Assembly (NCBI RefSeq): GCF_004119495.1
Contig: NZ_NRQU01000003.1
Location: 79,580 to 143,579 of the forward strand
Length of the DNA: 64,000 nt
Direction: 5' to 3'
Source of the DNA: Flavobacterium sp. YO12
Lineage (GTDB): Bacteria > Bacteroidota > Bacteroidia > Flavobacteriales > Flavobacteriaceae
A program made the translations under genes and the position numbers. The notes beneath the pieces are model-generated. The model ran no database searches. It saw nothing but the letters and a program-made list of their open reading frames with translations, and was not told where the DNA came from. Positions 1 through 8,885 of the stretch are shown here, piece by piece (positions within the stretch are counted from its first letter, which is position 1; each line of letters begins with the position of its first letter).

Positions 1-1445
1 ATGAAATCCGAAGCACTTTTACCAAATCGCATTCAGAATTAAAACGTCTGCAGCAAAAAGAAACCATTAAAAGGTATCAGTTTATAAATGATGTTTTAAA
101 GGAAGGTTTAAAAGTCGATGCCTCGATAGCAAAAGATTTTAGAGCAAAACTAGATCGTGTTTTAACTCATAAATTTTGGGGTTATGCCATTTTTCTAGGC
201 ATTTTGTTTATCATTTTCCAGTCTATTTTCAGCTGGTCGACGATACCTATGGATTTTATTGACAGCTCTTTTGCATCTTTAAGCAGCTGGGTTGCTGACG
301 AACTGCCAAGCGGTATTTTGACTGATTTACTTTCGCAGGGAATTATTCCGGGAATTGGCGGGGTTATTATTTTTATTCCTCAAATTGCCTTCTTGTTTTT
401 ATTTATTTCGATTCTGGAAGAGAGTGGTTATATGAGCCGTGTTGTTTTTTTAATGGATAAAATCATGCGCAAATTCGGGCTCTCAGGAAAAAGTGTTGTG
501 CCGTTAATTTCAGGAACAGCTTGTGCGATTCCGGCAATTATGGCAACACGAAATATCGAAAATTGGAAAGAGCGTTTAATCACTATTTTGGTAACGCCGT
601 TTACAACTTGTTCTGCGAGATTACCTGTTTATGCGATCATGATTTCGTTAGTGATTCCTAATAAACGCGTTTTAGGAATTTTCAATCTACAGGGATTGTC
701 TTTGATGTTCTTGTATTTACTAGGATTTGTCGCGGCTATACTTTCGGCATATGTTTTAAATAAGGTTTTAAAACTAAACTCAAAATCCTATTTTGTTGTT
801 GAAATGCCAAGTTACAAATTACCGCTTTTGAAGAATGTTGGAATTAACGTTGTCGAAAAAACGAAAGCTTTTGTTCTTGGTGCGGGTAAAATTATCTTAG
901 CAATATCTGTTATTTTATGGTTTTTAGCTTCTTTTGGACCTGGAAAAGATTTTAATGACGCGGAAAACATTGTAAAGGAAAGATTCGCAAATACGACTTT
1001 AAATGAAGTTCAATTTGAAAACGAAGTGGCTTCTCAAAAAATAGAGAATTCTTATATCGGGATTATGGGTAAAGCTATTGAACCTGTAATTTCCCCTTTG
1101 GGTTATGATTGGAAAATTGGAATAGCGATTATCAGTTCTTTTGCCGCTCGTGAAGTGTTGGTGGGAACTTTAGCAACAATTTATAGTGTTGGAGACAGTG
1201 ATAATGAATCGACAATTAAGAGCAAAATGCAAAAGGAAGTAAATCCTGAAACAGGCGAAAAGATATTCAATTTTGCCAGCGGTATTTCATTGCTACTGTT
1301 TTATGCTTTTGCGATGCAGTGTGCCAGTACATTAGCGATTACAAAAAAAGAGACAAATTCATGGAAATGGCCTGTTGCACAGCTTTTCTTAATGACTGGA
1401 CTGGCTTATTTTACGGCTCTTTTAGCTTATCAATTTTTAAAATAA
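1..1445 (+). CDS. feoB: Ferrous iron transporter FeoB, C-terminal part (5' end outside window)
   Basis: This is the membrane half of the GTP-driven Fe(II) importer FeoB. The reading frame is open from base 3, well before the first usable start, so the gene is cut by the window edge. Visible parts are the helical linker just before the membrane domain (DRVLTH, then an IFQSIFSWS segment), and the Gate motifs around GTACAIPAIMATR and the conserved CSARLPVY stretch, followed by several hydrophobic helices and a second Gate region near FAAREVLVGTLATIYS. The N-terminal G domain is not in the window. It is followed 6 bases later by the small FeoB-associated protein, which supports the call. Confidence 0.95.
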   Translation, partial: EIRSTFTKSHSELKRLQQKETIKRYQFINDVLKEGLKVDASIAKDFRAKLDRVLTHKFWGYAIFLGILFIIFQSIFSWSTIPMDFIDSSFASLSSWVADELPSGILTDLLSQGIIPGIGGVIIFIPQIAFLFLFISILEESGYMSRVVFLMDKIMRKFGLSGKSVVPLISGTACAIPAIMATRNIENWKERLITILVTPFTTCSARLPVYAIMISLVIPNKRVLGIFNLQGLSLMFLYLLGFVAAILSAYVLNKVLKLNSKSYFVVEMPSYKLPLLKNVGINVVEKTKAFVLGAGKIILAISVILWFLASFGPGKDFNDAENIVKERFANTTLNEVQFENEVASQKIENSYIGIMGKAIEPVISPLGYDWKIGIAIISSFAAREVLVGTLATIYSVGDSDNESTIKSKMQKEVNPETGEKIFNFASGISLLLFYAFAMQCASTLAITKKETNSWKWPVAQLFLMTGLAYFTALLAYQFLK

Positions 1446-1451
1446 ATCACC

Positions 1452-1574
1452 ATGATACAAGAAATAATTGCTTTTGGAATCCTTTTTATCGCGGTCGCTT
1501 TTTTGATCAAAAAGTTTTTTTGGAAATCTAAAAAGAAAAAAGACTGTGGTGATGGTAATTGTGGATGTTCTTAG
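1452..1574 (+). CDS. FeoB-associated Cys-rich membrane protein (40 aa)
   Basis: A 40-residue ORF starts 6 bases after the feoB stop. It has one membrane helix (residues about 4-23), then a basic stretch (KKFFWKSKKKK) and a cysteine-rich tail, CGDGNCGCS. This layout matches the FeoB_associated family of tiny proteins encoded directly after feoB. They are thought to sit in the inner membrane beside FeoB, perhaps handling iron at its cytoplasmic face as FeoC does elsewhere; that role is inference. It is almost certainly co-transcribed with feoB, and the inverted repeat at 1651-1698 is the likely end of the transcript. Confidence 0.85.
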   Translation: MIQEIIAFGILFIAVAFLIKKFFWKSKKKKDCGDGNCGCS

Positions 1575-1650
1575 AAAAAAGGTTCTTAGCTGCTGAGGCT
1601 CTAAGGTTCCAAGGCTAAAAAAACAATTTCATAGAGATGCTAAAAATAAA

Positions 1651-1698
1651 AACACAAAGCCTCGCAGAGAATTAAAAATCTTTGCGAGGCTTTGTGTT
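1651..1698. terminator. Bidirectional hairpin terminator, feoB unit / HD hydrolase
   Basis: Perfect 16-bp arms (1651-1666 and 1683-1698) enclose a 16-base loop between two convergent genes. The stem core reads ACAAAGCCTCGCA. It lacks a long pure T run, so termination strength is uncertain. The sequence resembles the other 'acaaag...ctttgtg' palindromes seen between genes here (8886-8929). Confidence 0.6.
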
Positions 1699-1727
1699 TA
1701 TTTGCTGAATATTTGCGAAACAAAAAC

Positions 1728-2381
1728 TTACTTCACTCCTTCCCACTCTGCATAAAACTGGGCTAGAAATGTTTCCATAAAACGATGTCTTTCGGCCGCA
1801 ATTTGTTTTCCTTTTTCGGTATTCATTTTATCTTTTAGGAGCAAAAGCTTTTCGTAAAAGTGGTTTATTGTTGGCGCACTATTTTTCTTGTACTCTTCTT
1901 TTGTCATATTTGTCACCGGCGCAATTTCGGGATTGTGCAAGGCTCTATTTTTGAATCCTCCGTAATTAAATGCTCTTGCAACTCCAATTGCTCCAATAGC
2001 ATCTAAGCGATCAGCATCCTGAACAATATCTAATTCTATGGAAGAGAACTTTTTTTCAAAATTTCCGCCTTTATAAGAGATATTTTCAATGATATTGACA
2101 ACGTGCTGTATAATTTCTTCTGAAACATTTTCTGACTCTAAAAACAACCGTGCAGTTTTGGGGCCAATTGTCTCGTCTCCGTTATGAAACTTACTATCGG
2201 CAATATCATGAAGTAAAGCTCCTAATTGAACAACAGTAAGGTCACAATTGGTATCATTTGCAATTAAAAGTGCATTCTTGTAAACACGTTCGATATGAAA
2301 CCAGTCGTGCCCGCCTTCGGCATCATTTAATTTCTCTTTTACAAAAGTGATTGTTTTAGTTATAAGTTCAGAATTATTCAT
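1728..2381 (-). CDS. HD-domain phosphohydrolase (YedJ/YpgQ type)
   Basis: A 217-residue soluble protein of the HD superfamily of metal-dependent phosphohydrolases. The metal ligands can be read in order: His in GGHDWFHIERV (about residue 24), the HD pair in LGALLHDIADSKF (about 57-58), and the later Asp in IVQDADRLDAIGAIG (about 125). The GPKTARLFLE and NPEIAPVT segments are usual in the YedJ/YpgQ branch, several of which hydrolyse nucleotides. The exact substrate cannot be told from sequence. The gene stands alone: the upstream desaturase has its own terminator at 2456-2491. Confidence 0.85.
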   Translation of the reverse strand: MNNSELITKTITFVKEKLNDAEGGHDWFHIERVYKNALLIANDTNCDLTVVQLGALLHDIADSKFHNGDETIGPKTARLFLESENVSEEIIQHVVNIIENISYKGGNFEKKFSSIELDIVQDADRLDAIGAIGVARAFNYGGFKNRALHNPEIAPVTNMTKEEYKKNSAPTINHFYEKLLLLKDKMNTEKGKQIAAERHRFMETFLAQFYAEWEGVK

Positions 2382-2455
2382 AAGTGGTATTAGTTTGTAA
2401 TAAAAGCATTCTGATTAAACAGATTTATATTCGCTTTTATATTTAAAATAAAAAA

Positions 2456-2491
2456 GTTGATTGTTAAAGCTTCAAGACTTTAACAATCAAC
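2456..2491 (-). terminator. Rho-independent terminator of the desaturase transcript
   Basis: Perfect 14-bp arms (2456-2469 and 2478-2491) with an 8-base loop. On the minus strand the stem is followed by a T-rich run (A-rich on the plus strand at 2444-2455). It separates the desaturase from the HD gene downstream. Confidence 0.75.
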
Positions 2492-2557
2492 AATGTTTTC
2501 AATATCAATTGCAAAAATCAATTTTAAATCTAAAATCAGTACTCTGCAATCTAAAAT

Positions 2558-3550
2558 CTATAATCTCGCTGGTTCAACCCATTTAAAGATATGTCCTTCA
2601 GCAGGAATTACTAATCTTTCAGAAATTCTAGCCATACGAGCTGGAAGTTTCATTAAGTAATCACGTGCTTTTTCTGCTTCATCAGTCAAATTAGTAACTT
2701 TATCAATTTCCCATTTGTTGATTAATTTCTGCATAATATCAACATAATCGTTAGCGGTGTAAACACCAATACGTTGTGCTGAATCTGAGAATTGCTCAAA
2801 AGCGGTACTTATTTTTTGACCTGATTCTCTTAAAAAGTGAGCCGGCATAACAATTTTCTGCTTCATCATGTATTGAAAAGCTAACATCATTTCGCTTGGA
2901 TCAACTTGGAAAATTCTGGTAACAAATTCACTGTAAGCATGATGATGACGCATTTCGTCACCTGCAATCATTTTACACATTTTAGACAACTTGTTATCAC
3001 CAAATTTCTTAGCGATCTGCGCTACTCTATTGTGCGAAACATAAGTTGCTAATTCCTGAAAACTGGTGTATACAAAGTTTTTGTACGGATCAGTTCCTGT
3101 TCCAATATCAAAACCGTCGTTAATTAAATGCTGTGTTGTCATTTCGATTTCACGCATATTTACACGACCAGACAAATACAAGTATTTATTTAAAAGATCA
3201 CCGTGACGGTTCTCTTCTCCTGTCCATTGTCTAATCCATTTAGACCAGCCATTTCCGCCATTTTCTACTTGGTTTACACCTTCTACATCCATTAACCAAG
3301 ACTCATATGTTGGCAAAGCTTCTTCGGTAATTGTATCACCTACAAGCGTTACCCAGAAATCGTATGGCAGTTCTTTGGCAATTTCACGCAATTCTTTTAC
3401 CTCTTCAAAAAAGTTTTCACCTTCAGAATTAGGCAAAAAATCAGACGGCTGCCAAATTTTTTCCACAGGAATTAAATACTGTTCAACGAAGCTGTCAACG
3501 TTTTTTTCCAAAAACTGCATCACTTCTAATCTAATGTTTTTTATAGACAT
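2558..3550 (-). CDS. Soluble acyl-[acyl-carrier-protein] desaturase (plant stearoyl-ACP type)
   Basis: A 330-residue di-iron enzyme that puts a double bond into acyl chains still bound to ACP. Both iron-binding motifs are plain: EENRHGD (about residue 108, within the highly conserved EENRHGDLLNKYLYLSGR) and DEMRHHH (about 195). Length and motifs match the FA_desaturase_2 family, best known from plant plastids and also found in some bacteria including flavobacteria. There is no signal peptide or membrane helix, as expected for the soluble class. It lies 43 bases after the acyltransferase gene 3594-4340, so the pair probably forms a lipid-synthesis operon that adjusts membrane unsaturation. Chain-length preference cannot be told. 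Confidence 0.93.
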   Translation of the reverse strand: MSIKNIRLEVMQFLEKNVDSFVEQYLIPVEKIWQPSDFLPNSEGENFFEEVKELREIAKELPYDFWVTLVGDTITEEALPTYESWLMDVEGVNQVENGGNGWSKWIRQWTGEENRHGDLLNKYLYLSGRVNMREIEMTTQHLINDGFDIGTGTDPYKNFVYTSFQELATYVSHNRVAQIAKKFGDNKLSKMCKMIAGDEMRHHHAYSEFVTRIFQVDPSEMMLAFQYMMKQKIVMPAHFLRESGQKISTAFEQFSDSAQRIGVYTANDYVDIMQKLINKWEIDKVTNLTDEAEKARDYLMKLPARMARISERLVIPAEGHIFKWVEPARL

Positions 3551-3593
3551 TACTTATTTTAAATTTGGATTTAAGTTTAGCTTTTTACTAAAA

Positions 3594-4340
3594 TTAAATC
3601 TGTTTATACTCGTTTACTCCTTCTACAACTGCCTTTTCTGTCAAAGCCATCAGTTCTGCAAAATCATACTCTTTTACAGCCATTGCTTTATGCACTGTAA
3701 AGGTAAGGCGATTTCCTAAACCAACAGGAAACATTCCATAACGCACCATTTTCCATGAATTGTTAATACTTACTGGCACAACATACGCTGAAGGCGCATA
3801 TTTACATAGAATTTTTAAACCGCTTTGGGCAAACTCTTTTGGATTTCCAGTTTTGCTGCGAGTTCCTTCTGGAAAAATCACAGCAGATCTAGTGTTTTTT
3901 TCGATATATTCAGACAAGCCTTTGATTACTGGAATCGCTTGTTTAGGGTCTTTACGGTCAATTAGTACAGATCCTCCGTGACGTAAATTAAAAGATACGC
4001 TCGGGATTCCGCTTCCTAACTCCTTCTTACTTACAAATTTACAATGAAAACGTCTAAAGTACCAAATCATTGTCACGATATCGTACATACTTTGATGATT
4101 TGAAACAAAAATAAGCGGTACTCCTTTAGGAATTGTGTCTACGCCTTCAATTTTATAGGTTGTTCCAACTAGATTTGTACATTTTAAAAGGCAAAAGTTT
4201 AAGTAATCAACGCTTTTTTTATGCGCCTGATAACCAAAAAGGTTTAAACAAACCCATTGTATCGGATGAAAAACCGCTAAGCATAATCCAAAACATAAAT
4301 AATAAATTACTGATATAGGATACGAAATTACCTTTTGCAT
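3594..4340 (-). CDS. 1-acyl-sn-glycerol-3-phosphate acyltransferase (PlsC family)
   Basis: A 248-residue membrane-associated acyltransferase that probably makes phosphatidic acid from lysophosphatidic acid. The catalytic NHQSMYD box (NHx4D, about residue 78) and the FPEGTRS substrate-binding box (about 155) are both intact, and the N-terminus has a hydrophobic helix. It is transcribed ahead of the ACP desaturase with a 43-base gap. It diverges from rnpA across 126 bases. A second PlsC-family gene (43844-44599) occurs in the window; which one is the main housekeeping PlsC cannot be decided here. Confidence 0.9.
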   Translation of the reverse strand: MQKVISYPISVIYYLCFGLCLAVFHPIQWVCLNLFGYQAHKKSVDYLNFCLLKCTNLVGTTYKIEGVDTIPKGVPLIFVSNHQSMYDIVTMIWYFRRFHCKFVSKKELGSGIPSVSFNLRHGGSVLIDRKDPKQAIPVIKGLSEYIEKNTRSAVIFPEGTRSKTGNPKEFAQSGLKILCKYAPSAYVVPVSINNSWKMVRYGMFPVGLGNRLTFTVHKAMAVKEYDFAELMALTEKAVVEGVNEYKQI

Positions 4341-4427
4341 GCTTCTAAAAATTAAAGGCCAAAAGTAATAAATATATTTTTAGCGGTATAAAAATTAAAA
4401 ACAATAACCATTTTTATGCTTTAATTG

Positions 4428-4435
4428 TACCTTTG
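4428..4435 (+). promoter_or_regulatory. -7 box of rnpA promoter
   Basis: TACCTTTG matches the Bacteroidetes -7 consensus TAnnTTTG, 31 bases before the rnpA start. I see no good TTG at the expected -33 spacing. Confidence 0.45.
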
Positions 4436-4466
4436 TACCAAAATTTGCAAATTTTTTCTGAATTAA

Positions 4467-4871
4467 ATGAACTTTACTTACCCTAAAAATGAACGCTTAA
4501 AGAGCAAAACGACAATTGGTTTACTGTTTTCTGAAGGAAAATCGGTTTCAAAATACCCGCTTCGTTTGGTTTATTGTCCAGTGGGAGAAAATTCAGAAGA
4601 AAAAACAAAAATTGGAGTTTCGGTATCTAAAAAATATTTTAAAAAAGCGGTTGATCGAAATTATTTCAAAAGGGTTCTAAGGGAAACCTATCGTTTAAAC
4701 AAACATTTACTTTTAGATCATCTGGATCAGCCATATTCTTTCATGTTTTTTTATCAAACAAAAGACAGATTATCTTACGAAGAAATCAATACAAAAACGA
4801 TTCAATTGTTTGAAAAATTCATACTTCAAATTAAGAAAACTCAGGAATCTGAAAATAAAACTGAGTTGTAG
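4467..4871 (+). CDS. rnpA: Ribonuclease P protein component
   Basis: A small basic 134-residue protein that binds the RNase P RNA and helps it cut tRNA 5' leaders. The family signature is visible as KKAVDRNYFKRVLRETYR (RNR-type motif, about residues 68-85), and the N-terminus has the usual RLKSKTTIGLLFSEGKS stretch. Length is normal. There is no rpmH next to it, unlike the dnaA-rpmH-rnpA order of many bacteria. It begins a run of plus-strand genes leading to the DUF4349 lipoprotein and the S41 protease. Confidence 0.95.
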   Translation: MNFTYPKNERLKSKTTIGLLFSEGKSVSKYPLRLVYCPVGENSEEKTKIGVSVSKKYFKKAVDRNYFKRVLRETYRLNKHLLLDHLDQPYSFMFFYQTKDRLSYEEINTKTIQLFEKFILQIKKTQESENKTEL

Positions 4872-4950
4872 ACCTCAAAACTCATTTTGTATGTTAATTT
4901 AGACAAAAAATTATAAAAAAATTGTAGTTTTAGCTCTAAATTGAAACTTT

Positions 4951-5859
4951 ATGCGATATATTTTCTTTTTAACATGTTGTTTTTTAGTTCTTTCTGGCTG
5001 CAATAAAGCTGATGCAAAGCATGAAGATCTTGCCGTAAGTAATATCGAAATGCCTCCGCCACCGCCCGCAGGTGCAAGTGAGTCTAATAGAAAAGATCAA
5101 GATAAAAACGAGGCTTCGCTCGAAATTCCGCAGAAAATTATCAAACAAGCTTCGCTTCGATTTGAAACTAATGATTTAGAAAAAACTTTCGATCAAATCA
5201 AAACGGCTATTACAGCTAATAAAGGAAGTATTCTAAGTGATTCTGAAGGAAAAGATTATAATACTATTTATAGAAATTTAACGGTAAAAGTTCCAAGTCA
5301 GAATTTTGACCCTTTTTTGAGTTCTGTTTCAAAAGGTGTTTCGTATTTTGAACGCAAAGATATTTCGGCAGAAGATGTTACAGAACAATACATTGATCTG
5401 AATTCACGATTAAAAACGAAACAAAAACTGGAAGAGCGTTATCTTCAAATTCTACAAAAAGCAACTAAAATTAGTGAGATTTTAGAAATTGAAAAGCAAA
5501 TTTCGGCGATTCGTGAAGAAATTGAAGCGAAACAAGGTCAACTAAAATATTTGGAAAGCCGAGTTTCGGAAAGCACTGTTACTATTGAATTTTACAAAAC
5601 AATTGCAGAACAGGAAGGGGTTAAAACATCTTATGGTGCTAAAATCTGGACGGCATTTAAATCTGGATTTTTTGGCTTGTCTAGTTTTTTCATTTGGCTG
5701 TTAAGTGTTTGGCCATTTGTATTGATGGTTTGTGCGGCGGTTTATTTTATTAGAAAAAGATTTAAAAGAAAAAACAATAATCATGTATCCTTATTTCAAA
5801 AAGAAATTTATTATACCAGCTGTTGCTGCAGGGTTTTTATTTGTTGGAACCAGTTTTAA
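4951..5859 (+). CDS. DUF4349 lipoprotein with coiled coil and C-terminal membrane helix
   Basis: A 302-residue protein with a lipoprotein signal peptide (lipobox LSGC, Cys at residue 17), a Pro-rich linker (MPPPPPAG), a DUF4349 domain (about 60-255) containing a long coiled coil around LEERYLQILQKATKISEI, and a membrane helix near residues 235-260 followed by a basic tail. DUF4349 proteins occur in the envelopes of many bacteria; their function is unknown. The last 25 or so residues are odd: they read CCCRVFICWNQF and overlap the start of the S41 protease by 77 bases, so the natural end of the protein may be the basic stretch just before. A sequence frameshift or true read-through are both possible. 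Confidence 0.8.
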   Translation: MRYIFFLTCCFLVLSGCNKADAKHEDLAVSNIEMPPPPPAGASESNRKDQDKNEASLEIPQKIIKQASLRFETNDLEKTFDQIKTAITANKGSILSDSEGKDYNTIYRNLTVKVPSQNFDPFLSSVSKGVSYFERKDISAEDVTEQYIDLNSRLKTKQKLEERYLQILQKATKISEILEIEKQISAIREEIEAKQGQLKYLESRVSESTVTIEFYKTIAEQEGVKTSYGAKIWTAFKSGFFGLSSFFIWLLSVWPFVLMVCAAVYFIRKRFKRKNNNHVSLFQKEIYYTSCCCRVFICWNQF

Positions 5860-7420
5860 AGATGATTTCTTTGAAATTGCCAAGCAAATAGAAATTTTTA
5901 CAACTCTATTTAAAGCGGTTAACACTAATTATGTAGATGAAACGAATCCGGGCGATTTGATGGATAAAGCCATTAAAAGTATGCTTGGAAGTTTAGATCC
6001 TTACACGGTTTACTTTAACGAACAGGATGTTGTTAATTTTAAAATTAATAATACTGGGGAATACACTGGAATTGGTGCTATGATTGCCCGTAAAAAAGAT
6101 CGTCTTGTTGTTCGTGAGCCTTATAAAAATTATCCTGCTGATAAAGCGGGATTGAAAGCGGGTGACGAAATTATACAAATTGGTGATGTTTTAATTGCTG
6201 ATTTTAAAGATGATGCTTCGCAGCTTTTAAAAGGGGCAAAAAACACCAAAATAGCAGTTAAATATCTTCGTCAGGGAAAAATGTATACAACTGAATTGGT
6301 TTTGGATGAAGTTGATATTAAATCGGTTCCTTTTTATGGCAAGATTGACAGCAAAACGGGTTATATAGTGCTGTCTCACTTTAGCCGAAAAGCTTCTGCT
6401 GAAGTTAAAGAGGCGCTGGAGAAGTTAAAAGCCGATGGGGCAACACAAATTGTTCTTGATTTAAGAGGAAATCCTGGAGGTTTGTTGAATGAAGCTATTG
6501 ATATTTGTAATTTGTTTGTTCCTAAAAATGAAGTTATTGTAACTACTAAATCGAGAATTGAAAAACACAATAATACTTATAAAACGACCAAAGAACCTGT
6601 TGATACTGAAATTCCTTTAGCTATTTTGGTAAACGGACGCAGTGCTTCGGCTTCTGAAATTGTTTCTGGAGCTTTGCAGGATTTAGATCGTGCGGTTATT
6701 TTAGGAAGCCGCAGTTTTGGTAAGGGCTTAGTGCAACGCTCTGTAGATCTTACTTATGGAACGCAGTTAAAGGTGACTATTTCTAGATATTACACTCCTT
6801 CTGGAAGATGTATTCAGGCTTTGGATTATGCTCATAAAGACAAAAATGGTGTAGCGCAAAAAACGGATGCTAAAAATTTTAATGCTTTTAAAACTAGAAA
6901 AGGAAGAACGGTTTATGACGGCGGCGGAGTTTTGCCGGATATTGAATTAGACGAGACAAAAATGAGTCCGATAACGACTGCTCTTTTAAAAAATGACGGA
7001 ATTTTTGATTATGCAACGTCGTACTATTACAAGAATCCAAATTTAGGTGACAAAATCCCTGTGATTACTGATGCAGATTACAGCAGTTTTAAACAATATT
7101 TAAAATCGAACAAAATTAGTTTTGATACTGAAACTGAAATTGCTCTTAAAAATACTTTGGCTGCTGCTAAAAACGAAAAGATTGACGAAACTATTGCTCC
7201 TGAATACCAACAATTAATAGCGGCTTTGGAGAAAAGCGAAAATACTTTATTGGATAAAAATCAAAAAGAAATTAAAAATCTAATTCAGGAAGAGCTTATA
7301 AAAAGATACCAATATCAGGAAGGTTTGTATCAATTTTACATCAAAAATAATTCGGAAATAAAAAAAGCTGTTAACGTATTAAATAATCAAACCGAATATA
7401 AAACGATTCTAAAAATGTAA
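5783..7420 (+). CDS. S41-family C-terminal processing peptidase (CtpA/Prc-like) with PDZ domain
   Basis: A 545-residue periplasmic serine protease. The start at 5783 gives a signal-like N-terminus (MYPYFKKKFIIPAVAAG); an upstream GTG at 5732 would place extra charged residues before it and is less likely. A PDZ domain follows (about residues 75-160, with the GIGAMI and AGLKAGDEIIQIGD segments), then the S41 catalytic core with Ser in NGRSASASEIVSG (about 288) and the Lys partner in GSRSFGKGLVQ (about 314), spaced as in CtpA. Such enzymes trim or remove C-termini of envelope proteins. The gene overlaps the DUF4349 gene and is followed after 3 bases by an OmpA-domain gene. Confidence 0.92.
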   Translation: MYPYFKKKFIIPAVAAGFLFVGTSFKDDFFEIAKQIEIFTTLFKAVNTNYVDETNPGDLMDKAIKSMLGSLDPYTVYFNEQDVVNFKINNTGEYTGIGAMIARKKDRLVVREPYKNYPADKAGLKAGDEIIQIGDVLIADFKDDASQLLKGAKNTKIAVKYLRQGKMYTTELVLDEVDIKSVPFYGKIDSKTGYIVLSHFSRKASAEVKEALEKLKADGATQIVLDLRGNPGGLLNEAIDICNLFVPKNEVIVTTKSRIEKHNNTYKTTKEPVDTEIPLAILVNGRSASASEIVSGALQDLDRAVILGSRSFGKGLVQRSVDLTYGTQLKVTISRYYTPSGRCIQALDYAHKDKNGVAQKTDAKNFNAFKTRKGRTVYDGGGVLPDIELDETKMSPITTALLKNDGIFDYATSYYYKNPNLGDKIPVITDADYSSFKQYLKSNKISFDTETEIALKNTLAAAKNEKIDETIAPEYQQLIAALEKSENTLLDKNQKEIKNLIQEELIKRYQYQEGLYQFYIKNNSEIKKAVNVLNNQTEYKTILKM

Positions 7421-7423
7421 TGA

Positions 7424-8227
7424 ATGAAACTTTATAGAGCCCTATTTCTGTTTTTAATTTACAATGTATCGGCACAACAAAAACCTATCGAAACGGTCTA
7501 TTTTGATTTCGATAAATTTGATCTTACCAGCCAGCAGATTGAAGTTGTAAAGAATTTTATTAAAACAATAGATACCTCTAAAGTTGAGTCTATACAAATT
7601 TACGGCTACTGCGATGATCGAGGCAGTGATGATTATAATTTTCGATTGTCTCATGACAGGGTAAATACAATTCAAGACTTGCTGCTTGCTTCTGGATTTA
7701 ATCAAACTAAAATTGTTGTTTTAGAAGGAAAGGGCCGTGTGGTGCTTCGACCAGATACGGTCGAAAATTTGTATGAAACGAGATCTAGAAATCGGCGGGT
7801 TGATTTAATTGTTGTTAAACGCAACAGTTTTGGCAAAGGCGTTTATTCTTCGTTTAAAGACAAATTAAAGGTTGGTGACAGGATTTATTTAGACAATATT
7901 CTCTTTGATCTTGGAAGTGCAAAACTTACTAATAATTCTAAAAAGGAGTTAGACAAAATTGCTGTTCTTTTGCAAAAGCAAAAAAACATACAGTTCGAAA
8001 TTAGAGGTCACGTTTGCTGTACTCCAGAAATATATAGTGATGGAATTGACAAGGATACAAAGGAAAGACGTTTGTCTTGGAATCGTGCCAAAACCGTTTT
8101 TTATTATTTAAGCTCTAAAAAAGTCTCTAAAAACAGAATGACTTATAAAGGCTGCGGCAATAAATTTCCTTTAAAAAAGGGAGATAATTATGATCGCCGT
8201 GTTGAGTTTTTGATTACTAGGATTTGA
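7424..8227 (+). CDS. Secreted protein with two OmpA-like domains
   Basis: A 267-residue exported protein (signal peptide ending near NVSAQQ) with two OmpA/MotB-type peptidoglycan-binding modules in tandem. The first (about 25-130) keeps the usual pattern: GYCDDRGSDDYNFRLSHDR and a closing NRRVDLIV. The second (about 155-267) keeps the closing DNYDRRVEFLI but has HVCCTPEIYSDGIDKD where the Asp-rich peptidoglycan-contact loop should be, so it may not bind in the usual way. No beta-barrel or lipobox is present, so it is probably a soluble periplasmic cell-wall binder. It is tightly coupled to the upstream protease gene (3-base gap). Confidence 0.82.
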   Translation: MKLYRALFLFLIYNVSAQQKPIETVYFDFDKFDLTSQQIEVVKNFIKTIDTSKVESIQIYGYCDDRGSDDYNFRLSHDRVNTIQDLLLASGFNQTKIVVLEGKGRVVLRPDTVENLYETRSRNRRVDLIVVKRNSFGKGVYSSFKDKLKVGDRIYLDNILFDLGSAKLTNNSKKELDKIAVLLQKQKNIQFEIRGHVCCTPEIYSDGIDKDTKERRLSWNRAKTVFYYLSSKKVSKNRMTYKGCGNKFPLKKGDNYDRRVEFLITRI

Positions 8228-8280
8228 TAAAATAAAGTAAAAGCTACTGCCTTAACAGAAACTAAAAAAATTCTACTTAA

Positions 8281-8327
8281 AAAACTTGGCGATTTTGCAA
8301 TATTAAATCACAAAATCGCCAAGTTTT
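8281..8327. terminator. Bidirectional terminator between OmpA gene and ElaA gene
   Basis: Perfect 17-bp arms (8281-8297 and 8311-8327) around a 13-base loop, with A and T runs on the two sides, between convergent genes. It should work for both transcripts. Confidence 0.85.
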
Positions 8328-8353
8328 TTACTTTCAATAAAGTATATCTTTTA

Positions 8354-8800
8354 TTATTCTCTAATCATTTCAATATGCGGAATATCGTCTTCTAAATACA
8401 TTTCGCTTGATTGTACAAAACCGTGGCTTTCGTAAAACTTCTTTAAATACAATTGTGCGCCAATGGTAATCTTTTCTGTATTGAAGTTTAATTTTATGGC
8501 AGAAATTGCTTCACGCATTAAATCGTGTCCCCATTTTCTATCACGATAATTGGCATCAACTACTACTCGCCCAATCGAAGCATTATCAAAAGTGATTCCT
8601 GCATCAAATAAACGGACATAGGCAACAATTTTATTGTCGTATTCCCCAATTAGGTGCAATGCTTTCTTGTCTTTGCCGTCAAGATCTAAATAAACACAGT
8701 TTTGCTCTACTACAAAGATCTCACTTCTTAATTTGAGCAAATCATATAGCTCGTTTACATTTAGTGCCCCAAAAGGCTTTATTTTCCATTTTAATTCCAT
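8354..8800 (-). CDS. ElaA-type GNAT acetyltransferase
   Basis: A 148-residue GCN5-related N-acetyltransferase. The ElaA signature is clear: LRSEIFVVEQNCVYLDLDG near residue 25-43, followed by the IGRVVVD strand and the acetyl-CoA loop RDRKWGHDLM (about 95-104). ElaA proteins are small cytoplasmic acetyltransferases whose substrate is not settled. Length is usual. It is the last minus-strand gene of its group, ending at the bidirectional hairpin 8281-8327. Confidence 0.88.
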   Translation of the reverse strand: MELKWKIKPFGALNVNELYDLLKLRSEIFVVEQNCVYLDLDGKDKKALHLIGEYDNKIVAYVRLFDAGITFDNASIGRVVVDANYRDRKWGHDLMREAISAIKLNFNTEKITIGAQLYLKKFYESHGFVQSSEMYLEDDIPHIEMIRE

Positions 8801-8885
8801 TCTTCCTTATTTTTTTACCACAAAGGCACGAAGGCGCTAAGTTAAATAATTTTTTAGCTGCGCTAAAGTTTCTTATAGAAATTAC

